DNA of 64,000 nucleotides from Actinomycetota bacterium (GTDB taxonomy: Bacteria; Actinomycetota; Actinomycetes; JACCUZ01). Shown piece by piece: positions 63,600 through 64,000 of this stretch. Location: positions 20,967-84,966 of the forward strand of contig JAVEDI010000063.1 in NCBI GenBank assembly GCA_030841035.1. Reading direction: 5' to 3'. The translations under genes were made by a program, and so were the position numbers. Below the pieces are notes generated by a model. The model saw only the letters and a list, made by a program, of their open reading frames with translations, searched no databases and was not told where the DNA came from. How positions within the stretch are numbered: the stretch's first letter is position 1; each line of letters begins with the position of its first letter.

Positions 63600-64000
63600 G
63601 TGGATCGTCTGCACACGCTCGACTACACACTGAGCGAGCTGAGAAAGGTCATCGGCACCCTCGAGGACTCCGTCATGGATGGTCCGACGAACTGCGGCCC
63701 CTGGACGGTCCGGCGCTTGGCCAGCCACGCGCTGAACAACCAGTTGCTCTGGGCGGGGGTGGTCACCGGCCAGCAGCTCGTCACAGGTGCGGACGCCATG
63801 GGCGCGGTCCCTATCCCGGGCGACCTCGAGCCGATCGCCGAGGAAGTCACCGGCCGCGTCGCGGGCTTGTGGCGCAGTGAGGGCGTGCTCGACGCGACAC
63901 ACGACACGCCGTTCGGCGCCCTTCCTGGCTCCGTGGTGATCGACTTCGCCATCATCGACGCGGCCGCCCACGCCTGGGATCTCTCCGCCAGCCTCGGCAA
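63600..64000 (+). CDS. TIGR03086/mycothiol-dependent maleylpyruvate isomerase-like (DinB) protein, truncated by window edge
   Basis: A 133-residue N-terminal fragment from GTG 63600, with AGGGAGG just upstream. MDRLHTLDYTLSELRKVIGT and GPWTVRRLASHALNN fit the DinB-fold, and IDAAAHAWDLSASLG is the metal-binding His segment of the TIGR03086 family. Members act with mycothiol, pointing to an actinomycete. The C-terminus is outside the window. Confidence 0.85.
   Translation, partial: MDRLHTLDYTLSELRKVIGTLEDSVMDGPTNCGPWTVRRLASHALNNQLLWAGVVTGQQLVTGADAMGAVPIPGDLEPIAEEVTGRVAGLWRSEGVLDATHDTPFGALPGSVVIDFAIIDAAAHAWDLSASLG

Overview
The window is high-GC DNA with frequent GTG and TTG starts, dense gene packing and many ATGA stop/start overlaps. 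The families fit an actinomycete: an HspR-like MerR regulator beside Hsp20, a GAF-ANTAR protein, a YCII/ECF42 sigma pair, mycothiol-type DinB/maleylpyruvate isomerase, Cdc48-like AAA+. I cannot fix the genus. I see no mobile elements, tRNA/rRNA genes or CRISPR arrays.

Region A (1-7.4 kb) is a galactoside regulon. A minus-strand CUT1 ABC importer (binding lipoprotein, two permeases) leads into a truncated LacZ-type beta-galactosidase. Divergent to it is deoR-type regulator - galT - galK. An OsmC protein and a small lipoprotein follow, closed by a strong terminator at 8.4 kb.

Region B (8.5-31.7 kb) looks like a catabolic island for a cyclic amide or ureide (hydantoin/dihydropyrimidine-like). 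It has three divergent dihydropyrimidinase-type hydrolases, a PuuE-like polysaccharide-deacetylase-fold enzyme, an AtzG/AtzE-like pair, asparaginase, and a DUF917 (S-methyl-thiohydantoin desulfurase family) plus HyuA pair. It also has downstream carbon chemistry (CaiB CoA-transferase, HMG-CoA-lyase-like enzyme, hydratase, hydroxyacyl-CoA and tartrate/malate-type dehydrogenases), a ribose-type ABC importer, an MFS carrier and an IclR regulator. Three of its promoters share a 14-bp element. The DUF917 gene is broken by a one-base frameshift.

Region C (31.7-50.4 kb) is one long minus-strand gene string, probably a single operon read from a near-consensus promoter at 50.43 kb. It encodes an AFCUT-type ABC importer, four related cupins, a Cdc48-like double AAA+ ATPase with a His-rich N-terminus and a Q-substituted second Walker B, three RraA-family aldolase-like proteins, RidA, a LigJ-like hydratase, a LigB-type extradiol dioxygenase, a Rieske oxygenase, a Zn-alcohol dehydrogenase and a MetE-like protein. 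The logic resembles gallate/protocatechuate 4,5-cleavage (ring opening, oxalomesaconate hydration, aldol cleavage), with cupin chemistry added. The AAA+/cupin module is the most unusual part of the window. A GntR/FCD regulator at 53 kb is the likely controller.

Region D (50.7-64 kb) holds housekeeping and regulatory genes: MFS exporter, methyltransferase, FCD regulator, Hsp20/DnaJ-like genes facing an HspR-like regulator, GAF-ANTAR, a DUF5666-like lipoprotein, the ECF42/YCII pair, a large cyclase-ATPase-LuxR regulator, and a signal-less AmiC/UrtA-like binding protein.
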